In this document: positions 4,619 to 7,543 of the stretch, in pieces
Position numbering within the stretch: position 1 is the first letter of the stretch
Layout: every line of letters begins with the position of its first letter
Assembly (NCBI GenBank): GCA_007130355.1
Contig: SLSQ01000239.1
Span: 1 to 7,543 of the forward strand
Reading direction: 5' to 3'
Source of the DNA: Trueperaceae bacterium
GTDB lineage: Bacteria; Deinococcota; Deinococci; Deinococcales; Trueperaceae
DNA: 7,543 bases
The notes under the pieces: model-generated
Told to the model about the DNA's origin: nothing
The model's database searches: none
What the model saw: only the letters and a program-made list of their open reading frames with translations
Translations under genes and position numbers: made by a program

Positions 4619-5419
4619 GTGACGCGCTCCCGCTACCACGTCCGCGAGGGCATCGTCGTGCGACGCACGCCGCTTCCCTCCGGCGACGTGGTCGTGACGC
4701 TGCTGTCGGCCGACGGCAAGTGGCGTGCGGTCGCACGGAAGGGCAGGCGGCTCGGGGGCAACCCCGGCCGGCTCTCCCTCTTCCACGACGTCGAGGTGCA
4801 GGCGTACCGCCGCCGTGACGACGATCTCGCCGTCGTGACGCAGGTGCGCCTGTCCGGTGCGCTGTCCCGCCTCACCGACCCGGCGATCTACCCGTACGCC
4901 CACCTCCTCGCCGAGCTCGCCGAACGCCTCGCGGTCGACGTCCATGTCGGCGAACCGCTGCACGCCTGGCTCGCGAGCGGGCTTCGGGGCCTGGACCGGG
5001 ACGAGGATCCGGAACGGGTGGCGCTGGTGCACTCCTGGATGCTGCTGCGCGTGGCCGGCTTCGCCCCGAGCGTGGCGCCCCCCGGCGACGGCCGCCGCGA
5101 CGACCGCGGCGACGACCGCGCCGACGAGGGCGGTACCGCCCGGACCGGCGACCGGTTCGACGTGGCCGGCGGACGGATCGCGGCCGACGGACCCGGCACC
5201 GCGCTCTCCGGAGGCGCGGCGCACGGGCTCCGCCTGCTGACCGTCGGTAGGGCCCGAGCCGCGCTCGCCGATCCGCTCCCCGACCGTCCGACGCTCTGGC
5301 GGGCGCTGGCGCGCTACGTCGCCTGGCACGTGGCGGAGCTCCACAGCCTCGAGGCGCTGGCGCCCGGCGCCACCCGGAACGTCCGGCCCGATCCGGTGCC
5401 GACGGGAGCCGGAGCGTGA
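4619..5419 (+). CDS. recO: DNA repair protein RecO, lacking zinc-site cysteines
   Basis: The 266-residue product is a RecO homologue, which binds SSB and single-stranded DNA, anneals complementary strands and works with RecR to load RecA. The N-terminal OB-fold covers about 1-80 (REGIVVRRTPLPSGDVVVTLLSADGK and KGRRLGGN... regions), including the basic loop ARKGRRLGGNPGRLSLF (39-55). The helical domain follows, with YPYAHLLAELAERLAVD (91-107) and HSWMLLRVAGFAP (138-150). After GFAP the family commonly has a Cys4 zinc site, as I recall for the D. radiodurans protein. Here there is no cysteine in the whole protein; residues 154-176 are instead an Asp/Arg/Gly-rich insert. FDVAGGRIAAD (180-190) retains the shape of the second half of that region. 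GTG 4619 is chosen because it starts the family's N-terminal strand. The stop overlaps the plsY start (GTGA). Confidence 0.93.
   Translation: MTRSRYHVREGIVVRRTPLPSGDVVVTLLSADGKWRAVARKGRRLGGNPGRLSLFHDVEVQAYRRRDDDLAVVTQVRLSGALSRLTDPAIYPYAHLLAELAERLAVDVHVGEPLHAWLASGLRGLDRDEDPERVALVHSWMLLRVAGFAPSVAPPGDGRRDDRGDDRADEGGTARTGDRFDVAGGRIAADGPGTALSGGAAHGLRLLTVGRARAALADPLPDRPTLWRALARYVAWHVAELHSLEALAPGATRNVRPDPVPTGAGA
5097..5120 (+). repeat. Perfect 12-bp tandem duplication in recO
   Basis: GCGACGACCGCG occurs twice in tandem (5097-5108 and 5109-5120), encoding RDDRGDDR in the low-complexity insert that replaces the zinc-site region of RecO. Identical codons in both copies suggest a recent slippage duplication that did not break the frame. 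Confidence 0.85.
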
Positions 5420-6000
5420 TCGACCTGATCGCCGCCTTCGCCGCCGGCTACTTCGTCGGGGCGCTTCCGTTCGCGTACTGGCTCGCGAAGCTTCGGGGCC
5501 GCGACATCTTCGCGGTCGGCAGCGGCAACATGGGCGCGATGAACAGCGCCCGCCACGTCGGTCCGGCGGTCGGCGTCGCCGTGCTCCTCGCCGACGTCGC
5601 CAAGGGCGCGGGCGCCGCGGCGCTCGGCGGGTTCATGGCGGCGCAGGCGGGAACCGATCCGCTCGGCGGCACGCTCGCCGCCGGCGTCGGCGCCGTGATC
5701 GGGCACGCCTGGTCGGTGTACGTCCGCTTCCGCGGCGGCAAGGCGCTCGCGACCATGCTCGGAGCGATCGTGGTGGTGTCGCCGTGGGCGGGCGGTTACG
5801 CGCTGCTGCTGCTGATCGCCTGGCTGCTGATCCTGCGGCGCGCGACGCCTGCGGCGCTGGTGGCGTTGGCGTGCTACCCGTTCCTGGTTGCGGCGGTCGT
5901 GGCTCGGGGCGGCGCCCCGCTCGAGGAGACGTACGCGATCTTCACCGCGGCGGCGGCGTCCGCGGTCGTTTCGGTCGTGAAGCACCTGCGCGCAGCCTGA
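5416..6000 (+). CDS. plsY: Glycerol-3-phosphate acyltransferase PlsY
   Basis: The 194-residue integral membrane protein transfers an acyl group from acyl-phosphate (made by PlsX) to glycerol-3-phosphate, the first step of phospholipid synthesis. Motif 1 is GSGNMGAMNSARHVG (35-49), motif 2 is GHAWSVYVRFRGGKALAT (96-113, with GGK at 107-109), and DVAKG (60-64) is the usual acidic/Lys segment before a membrane helix. Hydrophobic stretches at roughly 4-24, 51-77, 84-100, 114-140, 146-164 and 173-188 agree with the multi-pass topology. Motif 1 has Met42 where Thr is usual, and motif 3 is weak (RRATPAALVAL, 141-151). GTG 5416 overlaps the recO stop and is preceded by GGGAG at 5404-5408 with suitable spacing, so translation is probably coupled to recO. 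The stop is one base from the convergent folC stop. Confidence 0.95.
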   Translation: MIDLIAAFAAGYFVGALPFAYWLAKLRGRDIFAVGSGNMGAMNSARHVGPAVGVAVLLADVAKGAGAAALGGFMAAQAGTDPLGGTLAAGVGAVIGHAWSVYVRFRGGKALATMLGAIVVVSPWAGGYALLLLIAWLLILRRATPAALVALACYPFLVAAVVARGGAPLEETYAIFTAAAASAVVSVVKHLRAA

Positions 6001-6001
6001 C

Positions 6002-7435
6002 TCACTGCCACCGCTCCCACTCCGGTAGGGGGTCGCCCGTCCACCACGCCCGCACCTCCCCCACCAGGTGGAGGCTGCCGGCGACCACCACCGCCGCGTC
6101 GTCGACCTCGGTACTCGGCCCGTCGGCCGTCGCGCCTTCGGCCACCGCCGCCATCGCCTCGGCCCTTGCCGCGGTCCGCGGCCCGGACGCCGCCAACGCC
6201 GCGGCGACCGCGTCGCGCGGGTCGTCGTAGGCGCCCGCCACCCGCAGGCCGACGCGCTCGAGCCGCGCGACGATCCGGTCCGGCGCCTCCGCCCGGGGAC
6301 TATTGAGCGCGCGCGTCACGAACAGCGGACCGGTGGCCCCGGCGAGCTCGGCCACGATCGCCTCGATCGCCTTGTCGCGAGCCGCGCCGAACACCAGCGC
6401 CGGGCGCGCGCCGAAGCGGCGCAACGTTCGGGCCAGCGCCGCCGCCCCGTCGGGGTTGTGCGCCCCGTCGAAGCGGATCGGAACGCCGAGGTACGGCCGC
6501 ACGCGGCCGAGCACCCGTTCGAAGCGGCCGGGCCAGCGGACCTGCGCCGCGCCGCGCCGCAGCGCCTCCGCACCGGCGCCCAGCTCCCGGGCGAGGCAGA
6601 GGGCGAGCGCGGCGTTCTCGGCCGCGGCGAGTCCGACCAGGGGGAGGTCCGCCTCGAACGGCGGCCCGCCGCGGGCCTCGATCCGCAGGCGGCTGCCGCG
6701 TGGCGAGGCCGAGAGCGTGCGCATCAGCGCCGCGACCGGGACGCGGTCGCGGGCGATCGTCGCCAGCCCCTCCTCGCGCGTCCGCAGCGACCGCACCGTC
6801 GCGCCCCGCTGCACGGCCTCACGGTGCACGGTCCGGAGCGCCTCGCCGCGAGCGCTGGTCCAGACGACGGCGCCGCGCCGCACGATGCCCGCCTTCTCGC
6901 GGGCGATCGTCGCGACGTCGTTCCCGAGCACCTCGGTGTGGTCGAGCGCGATCCGGGCGATCGCGCTGGCGACCGGTTCGAGGGCGTTCGTGGCGTCGAG
7001 CCGACCGCCCATGCCGACCTCGAACAGGCCCAGCTCGGTCCCGTCCTCGGCGAAGGCGAGGCACGCCATCGCCACCAGGATCTCGAAGAAGGTGGCGTCC
7101 ACGGCGTCGGCGTGCGGCAGCACGCGGCGCGCCAGCCGCTCGAAGCGATCATTGTCGGCGTCGCGTCCGTGGGTGCGGATCCGTTCCCCCGGGCGGACCA
7201 GGTGCGGGCTGGTGAAGCGGCCGACGGAGCGCCCGTCGGCGCGCAGGACCTCGTCGAGCACGGCGGTGGCCGTGCCCTTCCCGTTCGTGCCGCCCACCAG
7301 CACGGCCGCGAACGTCCGCTGCGGGTCGCCGAGCCGCGCGAGCAGCGCGCGGGTGCGGTCCAGGCCGGGGTGCATCCCGAACCGCTGCCGGGCGAACAGG
7401 CGCGCCGTGGCGGGCCAGCGTGCGGCGTCCGTCAC
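6002..7435 (-). CDS. folC: Bifunctional folylpolyglutamate synthase / dihydrofolate synthase FolC
   Basis: The 477-residue product is a Mur-ligase-superfamily enzyme that uses ATP to add glutamate to dihydropteroate and/or to reduced folates in the cytosol. The P-loop is VGGTNGKGTATA (47-58). It is followed by the loop FTSPHLVRPGERIR (74-87), FFEILVAMA (116-124), LFEVGMGGRLDATN (137-150), LDHTEVLGND (164-173, H166) and EKAGI (180-184; K181 is the carbamylated lysine position in Mur ligases). The C-terminal domain has WPGRFE (301-306), DGAHNPDG (323-330), VFGAARDK (348-355) and the closing GSLHLVGE (453-460). The protein is somewhat longer than the usual 420-440 residues, mostly through an Ala-rich insert at about 415-446. 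I cannot tell whether both activities are present. GTG at 7435-7433 overlaps the stop of an upstream gene (GTGA). The 3' end converges on plsY. Confidence 0.96.
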   Translation of the reverse strand: MTDAARWPATARLFARQRFGMHPGLDRTRALLARLGDPQRTFAAVLVGGTNGKGTATAVLDEVLRADGRSVGRFTSPHLVRPGERIRTHGRDADNDRFERLARRVLPHADAVDATFFEILVAMACLAFAEDGTELGLFEVGMGGRLDATNALEPVASAIARIALDHTEVLGNDVATIAREKAGIVRRGAVVWTSARGEALRTVHREAVQRGATVRSLRTREEGLATIARDRVPVAALMRTLSASPRGSRLRIEARGGPPFEADLPLVGLAAAENAALALCLARELGAGAEALRRGAAQVRWPGRFERVLGRVRPYLGVPIRFDGAHNPDGAAALARTLRRFGARPALVFGAARDKAIEAIVAELAGATGPLFVTRALNSPRAEAPDRIVARLERVGLRVAGAYDDPRDAVAAALAASGPRTAARAEAMAAVAEGATADGPSTEVDDAAVVVAGSLHLVGEVRAWWTGDPLPEWERWQ

Positions 7436-7543
7436 GTGCGGCGGTCGATCTCGTGGAGGACCGCCGCCCAGCGGTCGACGCCGGGCCGGTCGTGGCGGGC
7501 GACCAGCTCGGCCACGCGTGCGGAACCGCCGGCGGCGCGGATC
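7432..7543 (-). CDS. Partial CDS upstream of folC, C-terminal 36 residues, possibly HD-domain protein
   Basis: On the minus strand an open frame enters from the window edge and reads 36 codons to a TGA at 7434-7432, which overlaps the folC start as GTGA. This overlap, the same as between recO and plsY, suggests a real cotranscribed gene and translational coupling. The peptide contains AAGGSARVAELVARHDRP and ends HEIDRRT. The pattern (AGGS, then helix, then RH-D-P, then a helix ending in an acidic residue) reminds me of the C-terminal part of HD-domain phosphohydrolases, but the fragment is too short to assign. The name is a guess; coding status is reasonably likely. Confidence 0.55.
   Translation of the reverse strand, partial: IRAAGGSARVAELVARHDRPGVDRWAAVLHEIDRRT

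Noticed and set aside
1..7543. Mobile element, CRISPR array, defence or phage genes, tRNA or rRNA
   Set aside because: No transposase, integrase or terminal repeats, no regularly spaced repeats with unique spacers, and no RNA gene pattern seen on either strand; all long frames are explained by housekeeping genes.

Overview
This is a very GC-rich bacterial window (about 70% G+C by eye) densely packed with housekeeping genes: a partial dnaX-like 3' end, ybaB/ebfC, recR, topA, recO and plsY on the + strand, then folC and the tail of one more gene on the - strand. The organism is probably in Deinococcota (Deinococcus/Truepera-like). This rests on the form of RecR, the Met-containing variant of the first PlsY motif, a cysteine-free TopA with GRYGPYV-type repeats, and possible leaderless starts with a TANNNT box just upstream. 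It is an inference from recalled family features, not from a search.

Bases 1-866 hold an acidic, disordered C-terminus (probably the DnaX tau/gamma tail) and the nucleoid protein gene ybaB. recR follows at 883-1485. dnaX-ybaB-recR is a widely conserved order and probably one transcription unit. A 174-bp gap (1486-1659) carries a hairpin over the recR stop and the clearest promoter in the window: TTGACA, 16 bp, TATAAT, followed by a good ribosome-binding site and topA (1660-4569). A 49-bp gap with two inverted repeats separates topA from recO (4619-5419), which overlaps plsY (5416-6000) by the four bases GTGA. folC (6002-7435, -) converges on plsY with one base between the stops. Its own start overlaps the stop of an upstream partial gene that runs off the window end.

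Functionally, RecO and RecR act together in RecFOR loading of RecA, YbaB and the DnaX subunit act in DNA organisation and replication, and TopA relaxes negative supercoils. recO and recR therefore bracket topA in a DNA-maintenance cluster. PlsY (phospholipid synthesis) and FolC (folate) are metabolic neighbours. I see no mobile element, CRISPR array, RNA gene or defence system, and nothing that is clearly a new biological system. The points most worth a second look are the TopA C-terminus (a Lys/Ala tail followed by a possible sigma-region-4-like helix-turn-helix), the loss of all zinc-binding cysteines in TopA and RecO, and the compact start-site architecture of recO and ybaB.
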